From the NCBI GenBank assembly GCA_023853785.1, contig JAJIRX010000648.1:434001-498000 (forward strand): a DNA stretch of 64,000 bases. The letters are read 5' to 3'. A program made the position numbers and the translations under genes. Below the pieces are notes generated by a model, which saw nothing but the letters and a program-made list of their open reading frames with translations, was not told the DNA's origin and did not search any database. Source of the stretch: Psilocybe azurescens. Taxonomy: Eukaryota > Basidiomycota > Agaricomycetes > Agaricales > Agrocybaceae. This document shows positions 11,447-21,868 of the stretch, one piece after another. The stretch's first letter is position 1, and every line of letters begins with the position of its first letter.

Positions 11447-12198
11447 TTAAACTATTCGGCCTTTGCCCTTGCCCCTGCCCTTATCCTTGTCCAAACCATC
11501 ATATTCCGAGCGCCAGTCGCCTTCTTTCCTGAACGTGCCATGTCCGATGCTCCAATCACGAAAATCCGCGTCTGTTGTATTCGTGTTGGTATGCACATGA
11601 TCGCGATATTTTCTTTCAAAGTCAATCAGAGCATTTTGCATGCACTGTGACTCATTGGCAAGACCCTTCTTATGAAGGTCCACTGCTTTCAGCTTTGCGA
11701 CTTCGGCCAGGTACAAGCAATTTGCAGCGTCCTTGTAGGAGGCCCCGAGCCGGTCCGTAGTCGCAATGACTTCGGCATGAATGTTCAGGGCGCTCTCGTT
11801 GCTCAAATCCTTATCAATATTAGAAGAATACAGACCCAATGCAAATATAGAACTTACGGGGTTTGGGGGAACCCTGATATGCTCTTCTGCAATTTCAACA
11901 AACGGCCTGTTATGCACCTGAGAGCTCTGACGAAATATATAGGCATTAGTGCCGGCCAGGGAAAAACAGCGGGACCGGGACCGGCATCGGGGCGGTATCG
12001 GTCCTGGAACGGAGTACTTACTTGGCGTTCGACCATGGTTGTCTCCATTTTTGTCTTCTCACGATGTACTTGAAAGGACTGGAGGAGATCGGGAAGTATG
12101 AATTGTGGGACAAGGTATCCCTGTTTTTTTTCTATTGAGTGAGGGACCAGAACATAGCCCTCTGGGACTGTAGATGTGTGTGTGTCGGGGTTAGGCAT
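11447..12198 (-). CDS. KDZ-element cargo protein A, function unknown
   Basis: I do not recognise the family. Exon 1 (12198 to about 12022) begins MPNPDTHTSTVPEGYVLVPH and ends in TMVERQ. A GT-AG intron of about 95 nt, itself containing a GGGACCGGGACCGG tract, leads to an exon encoding SSQVHNRPFVEIAEEHIRVP, a long helical central part with alternating Ala/Lys/Leu (KDAANCLYLAEVAKLKAVDL) and a basic GKGKGR tail. The stop is at 11447. It is divergent from the gene starting at 12414, with about 215 bp between the two starts, suggesting a shared promoter. The helical content hints at a DNA- or protein-binding accessory factor, but this is only inference. The gene lies wholly inside the transposon. 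Confidence 0.55.
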
Positions 12199-12413
12199 GG
12201 TGGTTGGAAGTAAGTCAACGATCTTAGTGTTTAGGGGCTACGACGCGTTTGTGGCTGTAGTGTTGATACCTATTTGGCCAATTGATGGCTGGTTGATGTT
12301 TGCCATCATTCCAATTTTCCACGCTCACCTGTTCTATTACTGTAACTGCTAGTGCCGACCCGCCCCACCTTCGCGTCGAAATCCTGCCCTTCGCTTTAAG
12401 TTCCGTTGTCAAC

Positions 12414-13157
12414 ATGTCCAACACCTCCATCTTCGCGAACTCCGAAGCTCTCATCGGTGGCATGCTTCACCTCAACGACTTGATCAAGAAGGGTGCGGAG
12501 AATGGGAACGTCTTGGACGTTATTCAGAGGCAGAAGATCGGTTTGGTGAGTGCCAACTCCCTGATGATAAAGATGTTCTAATAAAAAAATTAGAGAAATG
12601 TTTTGCAGGCACAGAAAAGTGGGGTGTTTACGGATACAATTGAAGCCCATGAGCACCTCTTTTTCTGGGCTCCAGTCCTTGAGTATTACTGTAAGTGCAA
12701 CAAAGCGGATTTCGATGCCGCCAAATTCTCGGCCAAGTACAAAATTTTGCACCAAGAACAATCCCGCTGGCATCTGGATCGGTTGAAAGAAGCGGTGCCG
12801 CAGTCTCTGAAGAAAGAGAGACCGGAGAAAGGCGGGCGCAGTCCCAACCGGGATGCGCGAAGAGAACCGAAGGGAATCAACCGGAGGAGGAAATTTGAGA
12901 GACGACGCACGTCCGATCCCGGTAGGGGCGTCGGAGAGAGTGTAGAGAGCAACAACGGGGGCGGGGGAGTGTCTTCGGGCGTTAATCCCGCCCCGGCCCC
13001 GGTCCCGACCCCCGCCCCCCCGCCCTTTCCCGGCCCCAGCACAGTCCCCAGTCTTAACGCGATCCCCGGCCCCGGCCCCGGCCTCAGCCCCGATGCAAGT
13101 CCGATGTCGATCTCGCCCCTCGCCCCTCGCCCCTCTTCCGCAGGTAATGCAAGTTAA
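12414..13157 (+). CDS. KDZ-element cargo protein B, low-complexity C-terminus
   Basis: Unrecognised family. Exon 1 (12414-12545) encodes MSNTSIFANSEALIGGMLHL and a helix ending DVIQRQKIGL. After a GT-AG intron, exon 2 starts at 12609 with AQKSGVFTDTIEAHEHLFFW. The N-terminal ~110 residues look globular (APVLEYYCKCNKADFDAAKF, HQEQSRWHLDRLKEAV). They are followed by an Arg/Lys-rich stretch and a Pro/Gly-rich tail produced by the GC-rich CCCCGG repeats. The stop at 13157 may not be the real end: the CGCAG/GTAATG junction at about 13143 could be spliced into the frame that encodes KPKAAGPGPEE and RSKSRAKPKASQDRD up to about 13320. Role unknown; it is head-to-head with cargo gene A. Confidence 0.55.
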
Positions 13158-13459
13158 CCAAAACCCCCGAGTCTCACCAAAACCGAAGGCAGCAGGGCCA
13201 GGACCGGAGGAAGCATCCGGGTCGAAGGCACGGTCCAAACCTAAGGCAGTGCCGCGATCAAAGTCTCGAGCGAAACCCAAGGCATCTCAGGACCGGGATA
13301 GGATCCCGGTTCCGTCGACTGGTATGCAACACCACATATTAGCACTACAGATATTTGATGAGCCCGAATCAGCGCCTTCGCATACGTATCGCCAAATTTC
13401 CCGCCGCCTCTCCCGCCAACATCCCGCCTTATTCGCCCTCCCTCCACTCTGCTTTCAAA

Positions 13460-14489
13460 ATGACAATCACCCCGAAGGCAGGAAAGTCCTCGCAAAGGCC
13501 TCGTCCGGTGCGTGAGGACGAAGATATGGGGGACGGAACGGAATCGGACCTGGGTCTTCGCGTGGACAGCAAAAAGCGCAAGCGGGATGCCGAAAAGGAG
13601 GATCAGGATCAGGAGAAAGAAGATCAGGACGAGGATGATAGCCACGAAGATGATGGCGACGATGAAGACGACGAAGACGACGACGGCGATCCTGACCTCA
13701 CAAAGGTCTTGCCAGGATCCAAGCTGCGTTACAGCACCGGCGACCAAAAGACCCGCCCGCCCCCCATTCCGTCTAAGCGCGCCTTCGCTGGTGAGGTGCT
13801 GCGCTGCAAGCGGAAGGGCTTGGACTGCATGCAAGTGGAAAGCAGAAGGAGTGGCGGGTCTTGTTTCTATTGCGCTTTGGCGCATGAACGTTGTCAGACG
13901 GGCCTTGAAGACGACGGTGACAAGGGCAAGGGCAAGGAGAAGGGCAAGGGAAAGAGCAAAGGGAAAGGGAAGGCGAAGGCGAACATGGGCAACATGGGGG
14001 GGATAGGGCTGGCAGCAACGCCGGCCAAAAAGCGTCAGGTTGGACAACTCCATGTCCGGATCCGGGCGGCACTTGAACCGGCATTCAACCCGGCTCTAGC
14101 AGGTAAGTCCCGACATTTGAATCATGGTACATTATTATTCACTGTGTTTTCCAGATATAACCGGGGAAGATGTTACACGCTGGAAAGCTCTCGATGAGAT
14201 TCTCCCATTGCTGGAGGATCGAATTGAGAAGCTGGAGGCGATCGTCGACAATAACAGCCGGGCCTTCGACAAGTTGCGACAGCAGGTGAAGAAGAATGTG
14301 GACGTGATTTTGGTGTTCGACGACGAAATTGGGAAGTTATTCGATGCCATGGGCGATATGCAGGAACGGGTCGGTAAGCTGGAGCGAACTTCCGTCGGCC
14401 GAACATGCGCGCGAGATTGTTGCCGGGAAAATGCCGGACCCGGGGTGTATCTCTTCCTCCTCTCTCCCTTCCTCGCCCCACCTCCGTGA
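13460..14489 (+). CDS. KDZ-element cargo protein C, acidic with Cys cluster and coiled coil
   Basis: Starts MTITPKAGKSSQRPRP. An acidic low-complexity block ([18 protein letters not shown]) is followed by a compact Cys cluster: CKRKGLDCMQ, then CFYCALAHERC, so the spacing is C-x6-C-x12-C-x2-C-x7-C, reminiscent of a zinc-binding module. A Lys/Gly-rich GKGKEKGKGK linker follows. After an apparent intron near 14103-14155, the last part (ITGEDVTRWKALDEILPLLE, DRIEKLEAIVDNNSRAFDKL) has strong heptad spacing and is probably a coiled coil. The pattern suggests a nuclear DNA-binding and dimerising protein; no named family is recognised. The exon joins are inferred, and the C-terminus beyond 14400 is uncertain. 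Confidence 0.55.
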
Positions 14490-14510
14490 ATCAACCCAGC
14501 GCCCTATTTT

Positions 14511-15119
14511 TTGAAGGCCAACGATCGCCCCAGCCCGTTGTCGATCCCTCATCTGCATCCCCCACTGCAGCTTCCGCTCCCGTGCCCGATTCCGCCCCAG
14601 CCGCTGACCTCGCTGTCGCCCCCCGATGTCTGCCCCGCTTCCTCGTCGACCACCGCCCACACACTTGCTCCAGCGACTCATCTGCCTTCTGATGCTGGTC
14701 CGGGTCCGGGTCCGGACCCATATCTTCATCGTAAGTCCGATCCGAATCGTCCAGTTCATGGATGTATTTATCACAACATCACCAGCAATGTCATTTGGCG
14801 GTATCATCCAGATTCTTCGAATACAGCCCCTCTCGCAAATGAGGATGTTGACATGGAACATTCAGTGGCTACAATTGCCACACCCACAACATCCACGAGC
14901 TCAGGGGACATGCCGTCTCTCCCAGTGGCCTCTTACAGCCCGGAGGAGAACAAGGCCAGCTCTCCGCCCCGCCCGGTCCCGGTTCCGCCCCCGCCCACTT
15001 CGAATAGCGAGTCGCAACAACCCGTTGTGATAACGAGGAGGCCCACTCCTATCAGCCCTCTCCATGGTCGCGGTAATCTTGTTGACCACAGCACAAGTGA
15101 TGAGATGGATGTGGAGTAG
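14511..15119 (+). CDS. KDZ-element proline/serine-rich ORF (possibly the 3' part of cargo gene C)
   Basis: Open frame of 202 codons, rich in Pro, Ser and Thr, with PGPGPDP generated by a GGTCCGGGTCCGG tract at about 14697-14722. The C-terminus is STSDEMDVE. There is no domain. It follows cargo gene C closely on the same strand and may be its final exons rather than a separate gene; the internal sequence SDPNRPVHGCIYHN looks least like low complexity. Start uncertain. Confidence 0.35.
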   Translation: MKANDRPSPLSIPHLHPPLQLPLPCPIPPQPLTSLSPPDVCPASSSTTAHTLAPATHLPSDAGPGPGPDPYLHRKSDPNRPVHGCIYHNITSNVIWRYHPDSSNTAPLANEDVDMEHSVATIATPTTSTSSGDMPSLPVASYSPEENKASSPPRPVPVPPPPTSNSESQQPVVITRRPTPISPLHGRGNLVDHSTSDEMDVE

Positions 15120-15597
15120 AAGATTGTTATGCCGGACTTCTGGTTGGATTTTGGTTGCCATAGACGCGTCTTTTTTTTGAACATCACATATCCAGTATAT
15201 ATATTTGGCAGGTATTTTTTGTTGTGCTACTTGGAGAGTGTTTCTATTTTTTGGCTGTAAATACAGTTATATTTTCTTGTCTCCACCAAGTATGCAATGT
15301 AAGAGTCAAAAGTAAAATGAAAGACTGTAATATTATTCCCTGACTTTACGTATGCGTTTTCAGCGGGCCATCTACCCAAAGTCTTTCGGACTCGGACTCA
15401 AGCAATGCCAAGATGTCTGAAGTCCGGACTACCCTTTTCGCACCATGTTTAGGGTTGCCACCATGAGGAGGTTCGACAGTTGGCGTGAGGGCGTGGAGTT
15501 GTTGGGCTTAATAGATGTTCCAGGCCCGGCATTCACCACCGAGGGACTCGTTGCGTTGCAAGCGTTAACGGCTGGTAGATCTGCGAAATGGGATGGC
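15120..15597. other. Short open frame interrupted by the Ty3 insertion
   Basis: From 15445 an ATG frame reads MFRVATMRRFDSWREGVELL up to the Ty3 insertion point. Removing the retrotransposon and one ATGGC copy lets the frame continue from 22299 through TGSLETMFSALLI to a stop at 22340, about 65 codons. The in-frame continuation may be chance. No domain is recognised. Confidence 0.25.
15593..15597. repeat. Target-site duplication ATGGC, left copy
   Basis: Direct copy of 22294-22298 flanking the Ty3 element. A length of 5 bp is standard for Ty3-type integration. Confidence 0.9.
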
Positions 15598-16022
15598 TGT
15601 TACGACTTCAAGCTTATATTCACGTGCGTGGATAAAGCCGACAGTCAAGTAGTCAAGAACAGCAAGTTCCAAGCAGTGTCAAGTAAGAGGAGGTTAGATT
15701 CTCAAGAACTAGCTAAAGAATACAGTGGATCCTTCCTGGTATAAATACTATGAACCGCACAGCAAGTTGAAACGAGTTTGAATGTTCATCAGCAGATGTA
15801 TATAAGAATAGAGGAAACAGATCAAGCATTCATCAAAAGATGTATCATAAAAGATAGAAGTGAAAGTCCATCAAAGATATGATGGAGTTTCATAGATATG
15901 ATGGAAAGCAAAGTTCATCAGAACATACGATGATGTATCAATGATGTGATGGATGACAAAGAAAAGGGAAAAGAAAAGAAAAGAGAAAGGAAAAGCAAAA
16001 AGAAAATAAAGTGTCCGTAACA
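15598..16022 (-). repeat. 3' LTR of the Ty3 element
   Basis: 425 bp, TGTTAC...GTAACA in plus orientation. It is identical to 21869-22293 except for one G/A difference near the end (16017 versus 22288). In element orientation it is preceded by a purine-rich tract. Confidence 0.95.
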
Positions 16023-16036
16023 TTACCCCCTTCTAA
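16023..16036 (-). promoter_or_regulatory. Polypurine tract of the Ty3 element
   Basis: Immediately upstream of the 3' LTR in element sense, the minus strand reads AGAAGGGGGTAA. This is the expected plus-strand primer site. Confidence 0.6.
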
Positions 16037-16063
16037 GGTTCGACTGTCCCAGTTGAATGGTCT

Positions 16064-16746
16064 TCAGTATCCGTAGGGTTCTCCGGTATTGTTTGCGATG
16101 CCAACGTCATCCGTGGGGTCATCATAATCAAAGTAATCGCTTCTGTGAGGAGAGTCGTTACGCTTGAAAGGACAGTATCTTGTCGTATGTCCTGGTCCTC
16201 GGTGGTGGCAGTGGTTGCAGGTGAGCTTGGGGCAATATTGTCGTATATGTCCCAACTTTCCACATGCGAAGCATGTAACGTCCGGTCGACGTTGATTCCC
16301 AACACTTGTCCATCGGGCTCAAGTCGGGCGACGAGAAGGCGTGCCGGTCTGATTGTTGATGCTGAAAGGTTGTGGTGGATCAGCGTCGGTGAGTCGTTCC
16401 GTGGGGGTGTCTGCGTGCGGTGTTTGATGAGCATGTGTTCGATGGCTCATTCAAAACCCTTGAGTTGAAGACGTTTGAGGGAGTCGGTGGCGGCTTTGTG
16501 GTGGACTCGGACTCTCGCCTGTTTGACTGCGATGTCCGCCTCGATGATTTGTATTTCGCCAGATAAATAGTTGAAGAATTCAAGTTCTCGTTCGATAAAG
16601 GGGGGGCAAAGGGCTTCGGACGTCGTATCGGTTTTCGGCATTTTCAAGATTTCAAGTAGTTCGTAGACGGAGAGAGTATTAAAAAGTTGAGACGATGTAG
16701 TAGTAGATTGGGGAACAGATGAGGCACGAGCAGTGGAATGAGACAT
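16064..16746 (-). pseudogene. Ty3 extra ORF 2: coiled-coil protein with tandem zinc knuckles
   Basis: Located between pol and the 3' LTR. The first frame (16746-16447) reads MSHSTARASSVPQ, then a helical region (LFNTLSVYELLEILKMPKTD, ELEFFNYLSGEIQIIEADIA). After a frame change and one stop, the continuation has CFACGKLGHIRQYC followed by CNHCHHRGPGHTTRYC (about 16275-16170), two CCHC-like knuckles, and an acidic end DYFDYDDPTDD. It resembles a second nucleic-acid-binding gag-like protein. Its place downstream of the chromodomain is unusual for Ty3 elements. The frame change may be a consensus error. Confidence 0.6.
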
Positions 16747-16769
16747 TGTTGGATATCGATGTTTGTTGC

Positions 16770-17084
16770 CTAGAAGTGTAGCGACTTGACCTTTCTTATA
16801 GCCTTTGTTGCCAGTCCGGGTCTAAGTTTTTCCTTGAGCTGGGAAATCCGCAGTTGATACTCTAGATTTTGGTCATGCGCCATTGCTGCGCATCTTGCCT
16901 TGAGTTCATTGTGTGCTTGTTTCTCCGCTTCTCGAGACAGTATAAATGCTACCTCGAGTTCTTCAAGCATTTGTTGTCGATCTTCTTGGGATTTTGGTAT
17001 TTTTGTCGTGAGGAAAATAGGTTCGTGAGTGTTTTGGGGAAAGAGAGTGGACTTGACGCGTTTGATCGAGGGAAAGGAGAGCAT
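16770..17084 (-). CDS. Ty3 extra ORF 1, helical protein
   Basis: Intact 104-codon minus-strand frame directly downstream of the pol stop and before the zinc-knuckle ORF. It begins MLSFPSIKRVKSTLFPQ. Its centre (QMLEELEVAFILSREAEKQA, RISQLKEKLRPG) is predicted by eye to be a charged helix or coiled coil. No family is recognised. The same orientation and spacing suggest translation from the genomic transcript or a spliced RNA. Confidence 0.45.
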   Translation of the reverse strand: MLSFPSIKRVKSTLFPQNTHEPIFLTTKIPKSQEDRQQMLEELEVAFILSREAEKQAHNELKARCAAMAHDQNLEYQLRISQLKEKLRPGLATKAIRKVKSLHF

Positions 17085-17122
17085 GTTGATTGATTGTTGA
17101 GTGAGGGAAGATGGTGGTCTTT

Positions 17123-20100
17123 TTACAGCTTGTGACGTGTTCGGTAAGTCTGTAAGATTTTGTTACCGGTTTCTTCAAAGACCGAAGCCGGTTCCCACGT
17201 TGCTTCAGTGATCGGATAGTCCTTCCATTTGACGTAGTATTGGTATCCTCTTCCTCTTTTTCGATGTTTGAGAATCGTCTCTATTTCCCAATGTTCTTCT
17301 TCGTTTAATATCTCTGGTGGTGGTCGAATGAAATTGGGTCCATGTGTTTCAGTCTCGTGGTATGGATTAAGAAGTGTCGCATGGAATACATCGTGAATGA
17401 GCCATCCTTTGGGGAGTTCCAGTCGATAAGTTAGGGGTCCTAAGACTTCTTTGATCTTGAAGGGTCCTTCTCGTTTTGGTGCCATTTTCTTGTGATAATT
17501 CGTCTGTAAATTTGTTGCTTCTAGCCAAACTCTTTGTCCTTGGATGAACGGTGTGAAGTTCGAGTTTTTCCTTTCAGCCATCCTTGTCCGGGCTAGTTCA
17601 TGGGCTGCTAGGGCTTCTTCTCGATCCTTTTGAAGATACTTCAGTCTTTCTTCTACTGAAGGAAACTTGGTGTGTTCGAATGCGGTGGGAATTGCAATGG
17701 GGAGTATCCGAGAATTAATTCGAATGGTGTTCTCTGTCTGTCTGCATGCCTTTGGTTATTGTGAGTGAATTCGAGGGTCCCAAGTCGTTCGTGCCAGTCT
17801 TCTGGGTGAGACGAGCAGTATATGGATAGATAGGCTTCAATCTCTTGGTTATATCGTTCCGTTGTTCCATCCGTTTGAGGGTGATAAGCAGTTGAAAATT
17901 TCGATTTTACTCCAAGGAGTTTCATTAGCTCTTTGAATGATTCAGCGGCAAATCTGGGGTCTCGATCTGATGTGAGGCTGTCTGGTAGTCCAAACCTTTT
18001 GTAGAGATTGTCCAGTAAGAGTTTGCCAGTCTTTTCAGCATCCAGTCCTTTCATTCGGCATGGAATAAGGATAAGTCCTTTTGTGTTCCCGTGATCGGTG
18101 ATGCTTAGAATCGCATCAAATTCAACTTCTCCTTGCTTGTCCACGATCGGTGGAAGGTCTGTAAGGAAGTCCATAGCACTGTCTGCAAAGGGTCGGGCTG
18201 ACTTTGGTCCAGGTATCGGTATGAATGATGGGTTAGAGGGATGTCGATTTATTTTGAACTGTTGGCAGGCGGCACATCCTTTTATGTATTGCTTGACAAA
18301 TGATCGTAATCCTGGCCACCAGTAGTGTTGTTTTACCGAATTGAATGTTTCTAATTCTCCAGGGTGTCTGGCTGAGATAGGGTCGTGATATGATTTGACT
18401 ATGTCTTTCCGTAGGGTTTGATCTTTTGGAATGTAGGCTCGTCCTTGGTAGTATAAGATAGTTTTGCCGTTCACATTCTCTGTTTTCCATTCTCTGAGGT
18501 CGTGGTCGTGCATTTGGTGGTCCTCCTTCTAATAGGGTTTTCATTGCTTCTGCTGCATTGTGGTCCAGTTCGTTTGCATTGGCAATTCTTTCCTGTAACT
18601 CGGCGTCAATTAAGTCGATGAAAAGCTTTTCTGGAAGTAAGGTGATGTTTTCATTGTCATGGTCTTCTTCTGGGGTGAAATCGGGCGTCTTGAAAGGGTA
18701 TCGGATTGAATCATTTTGTTTCCAGGTAGATGTACCAACTTCAGATTGAATTCTGAGACATACAGAGACCAGCGTGCCTGTCGTCGGTTTAGATTTTGGG
18801 CTGATCTGAAATATGTCAAATTCTTGTGATCTGAATATACCGTAGTCGTGGTGTTCTGATCCTTGGATGTAGTGTCTCCATTCCTGTAATGATCTGATTA
18901 TTCCTAGTAATTCCCTGTCGTAGATTTCGTAGTTTCTTTCGGTTGGAGAGAACGTTCTTGATATAAATGCGCATGGGTGTCTTTCGCCATTTCCGTCCAG
19001 TTGAGTAAGGACTGCTCCGGAGGCATATTTTGAAGCGTCAGATTCAATTTGAAATGGTTTGGCGGGGTCGGGCATCAAGAGTACCGGTTCTTCTGTGAAT
19101 CGTTTCTTCAGTTCATCAAAGGCAGCTTGAGTTGTGTCATTCCATAGAAATCCTTTGTCTTTCTTCAGGAGTTCATTTAGAGGTCGAGCTACTTCAGAGA
19201 ATTTCCGGATGAATTTTCGGTAGAAGTTCCCAAAGCCCAGGAACGATCGGACTTGTTTGAGAGTAGTAGGTGCTGGCCAGTCTTGAATTCCTTTGAGTTT
19301 TGTTGGATCCATAGAGATTTTTCCTGCTTCAACAATCATTCCGAGATATTCCACTTTTCCTTGAGCAAAGAGCATTTTTCCGGTTTGAGATAGAGATCGT
19401 TTTCTCGGAGTCGTTGTAGAACCATTTTGGTGTATTTTTCCAATTCCCTTGATCTTTTGCAAAGATTAGAATGTCGTCCATATAGATGATTATGAAGCAT
19501 TGTGATATCATGTCTTCGAAGATTGAGTCCATCATGGATTGGAAGGTTGCTGGGGAATTGCACATGCCAAAGAACATTACAGTTGGTTCAAAAGTCCTCG
19601 GTTGGTTTTGAATGCTGCTTTCCATTGATCACCTTCTTTTATCCTGATGTTGTTGTAGCCCCATCGGATATCTAGTTTGGTGAAGAATTTTGCGCCTTTC
19701 AATTTGTCCATAAGTTCTGTAATCCGTGGTAGTGGGTAAGCGTTCTTGATCGTCCAGTCGTTCAGATACCTGTAGTCTTGACAAGGTCTAAGCTTTCCAT
19801 CTTTCTTTGATACGAAGAAGAAGGGAGATGCCATAGGTGATTCCGAGGGTCGAATGTATCCTTTGTCCAATTGTTCCTTTGTCCAGGTGTCCAGTTCTGT
19901 TTGTTCTGCCGGTGTGATATTGTATGCCTTGAATTTCTTTGGTATGAATCCTTCTTTTAACTCAATTTTATGGTCCCATGGTCTTGGTTCCGGGAATCGG
20001 TCTGCCGCTTGTTTATCAAAAAGGTCCATATATGATTGATATTCTGGGGAACAATTTCTTGGAGAGGTCTTGTCGGTTTCTCTGGTTCATATTGTTGGGC

Positions 20101-20718
20101 CAGCGTCTGTGAGGTCGTGATTTTGGTGTTAAGCCAAGTTTCTTTTATTTTGTCTTCGTTTTGCATCCCCCGAGTATATCGGATGACTAACGATTCGAAT
20201 TCCTCCAATGGGTGGGTAGTCTCGATTGTTGGTGTTCGTTTGTCCGTTTCTTCTTCAATGGTGGTTTGATTTATCGTAGGCCCTTGACGTGGTTTCCAAG
20301 TTATCTGTCCGTTCTGCCAGTTGATTCCTGGATTCTTTTCCTGTAGCCAAGGGAATCCTAAAATAATTTTCTGTTTTCCTAGCCCAGAGACCAGTAATTG
20401 TTCCCGATGGTTCCGGTTTCCAACCTTTAGGTCCAGGTCTACAAATGACGAGATGGTTCCTTTCTTGTTTGGGGTTCCGTCTACGTTATAAACCCGGATC
20501 GGTTTTTCCAAGGGTTGGGTTCTGAGTCCAAGTTTTTGTGCATAGTTCTGGTCAATGAATTTCCCTCCTGCTCCTGAGTCTAAGAGCGCAGAGGTTTTGA
20601 CGATTTGTGAGCCATTCTGTTTCTTGGTGGGGAATGAAACTGGTAAAAGCATAGTTTTATTCTCGATTGTTGCCGTAAGTACAGATTGTATCTTCAGATA
20701 AGGAGAGACAGACGTCAT
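17123..20718 (-). pseudogene. Ty3 pol: protease, RT, RNase H, integrase, chromodomain
   Basis: Polyprotein of the retroelement. Protease: ALLDSGAGGKFIDQ (about 20580). [81 protein letters not shown] and the catalytic YMDDILIFAKD (about 19484). The thumb and RNase H continue with VRSFLGFGNFYRKFI, FQIESDASKYASGAVLTQLD and SDTLSRRP. Integrase: HPGELETFNSVKQHYWWPGL with CAACQ, then AMDFLTDLP, TSDRDPRF and HPQTDGTTERYNQEIE, the DDE residues. The C-terminus carries a chromodomain, EIETILKHRKRGRGYQYYVK and WKDYPITEATWEPAS. Frame breaks at about 20046, 19590, 19470, 18840, 18520 and 17700 separate the ORFs. At 20046, 19590 and 17700 one extra base in a run repairs the frame. Confidence 0.92.
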
Positions 20719-20729
20719 CCTGTTTCTCC

Positions 20730-21671
20730 ACTTTAAAAATCCTTTTCTTCTTTCTCTTCAAATCCTGTTTTAACCATGAGGTCTGCGAGTTCGCTCTTTT
20801 TCGTCCTTGTTCAGGCTCCTGATATGGGCATGGAGTTCCTTTGGGGACCACTTCTTGCTGGGTTGTCCTTGGGTTCTGTTCTGGTTTGTTGGTCCTTTCT
20901 GTGGGCAATCTCTGGATAGATGTCCTCATTGTTTGCACCTGAAACAGGCGCCTTTCCTGATTAATTCGGTTCGTTCTTCAGCTGTCATGGCGCTTTATGT
21001 CCATCCTGTTTGGGTCGTAGTTCCTGTTGTTTCTTGGGAAGTTGTTCCATTGTGGCACCCTCCCACGTTCTTCTGGTTCTTCTCTAAAGACCTTGGCAAG
21101 TCTATAGTTGGTGTCAAATGTTGTTGCTTTTTGTACCAGCCTTGGATCGTCCTTGGAAGGTCTTCAGAGTACAGGATCCTGTCAGCAAGCTGAGGTGTGA
21201 TGCATTTTGGAATAATCCAATGAGGTGGGTGTGGTCTGATTCCGTTTCTGTTCCTAGATTGGCTTGTCCTACCAACAATTTGAACTTGTTGATGATGTCT
21301 TCCACCCTTTCGTTGGGTTTTTGCCTAAGTCGTTTTATGTCGTTCATGGCTGATCTGGTTTCATCCACTGGAGTGAATGCGTCGTGGAATTTTTCGAGAA
21401 ATGTTCCAAGGGTGTCCCATTCGAGGGTTTGGTTGGGACTAGTTCCTTTTGTCCTCGAGGTCAAGTACTGTTCCTTCCATAGTTTTGCTCCTCCTTCCAT
21501 GCAAAATGATAAAATGAAGGCAATTTTCTTCTTGTCTGTGTTGTAGACGTCATCGTTTATGTCCATGTAGAGGTAGCAGTCTTGCATGAAAGACCTGGAT
21601 TTCGTCCTGTCTCCATCGAATACGGTGGGTTTGTTGATCAAGATTTCTTTCTTTCCGTTTGTTTCGACCAT
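20730..21671 (-). pseudogene. Ty3 gag
   Basis: Capsid-type gag. It starts MVETNGKKEILINKPTVFDG and has KSRSFMQDCYLYMDIN, MEGGAKLWKEQYL, TLGTFLEKFHDAFTP and RSAMNDIKRLRQKPNERVED, typical of retrotransposon gag. A frame change near 21190 leads to LADRILYSEDLPRTIQGWYK. A zinc knuckle follows (about 20945-20905): CFRCKQ, a TGA stop at 20936-20938, then GHLSRDC. If genuine, the stop truncates the nucleocapsid. The frame change at 21190 sits in a short C run. Confidence 0.85.
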
Positions 21672-21856
21672 GTCTGTGTCTTGTTCTTCTTGATCTATCG
21701 CCAGGGTTGATAATAAGTCGTATAGCGAGTTTGATAGGTCTTCGTTGCCTAAGTTGATATTTTCAGAGCTTTGTCTGGACGGGTTCGGTGTCTGCCAATT
21801 TCGTGTCGGGGTTTCAGAGGTCTCGTCTGCTGGGGAGCAGGCGAGATTCGTAGATG

Positions 21857-21867
21857 AGCTAGTTCTT
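21857..21867 (-). promoter_or_regulatory. Self-primer binding site of the Ty3 element
   Basis: One base inside the 5' LTR boundary, the element strand reads AAGAACTAGCT. Its exact 11-nt complement AGCTAGTTCTT lies in the LTR at 21985-21975, about 26-33 nt downstream of a TATA box, where transcription should start. This matches the Tf1/sushi scheme, in which the RNA's own 5' end primes reverse transcription. Confidence 0.75.
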
Positions 21868-21868
21868 T

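Noticed and set aside
12396..13280. 294-codon Gly/Arg-rich minus-strand frame
   Set aside because: Antisense to cargo gene B, with composition explained by the GC-rich tracts.
13241..14053. 270-codon minus-strand open frame with hydrophobic, membrane-like stretches
   Set aside because: It is the antisense of the acidic Glu/Asp block of cargo gene C; the complement of GAN codons gives Val/Phe/Leu/Ile runs. No domain is present.
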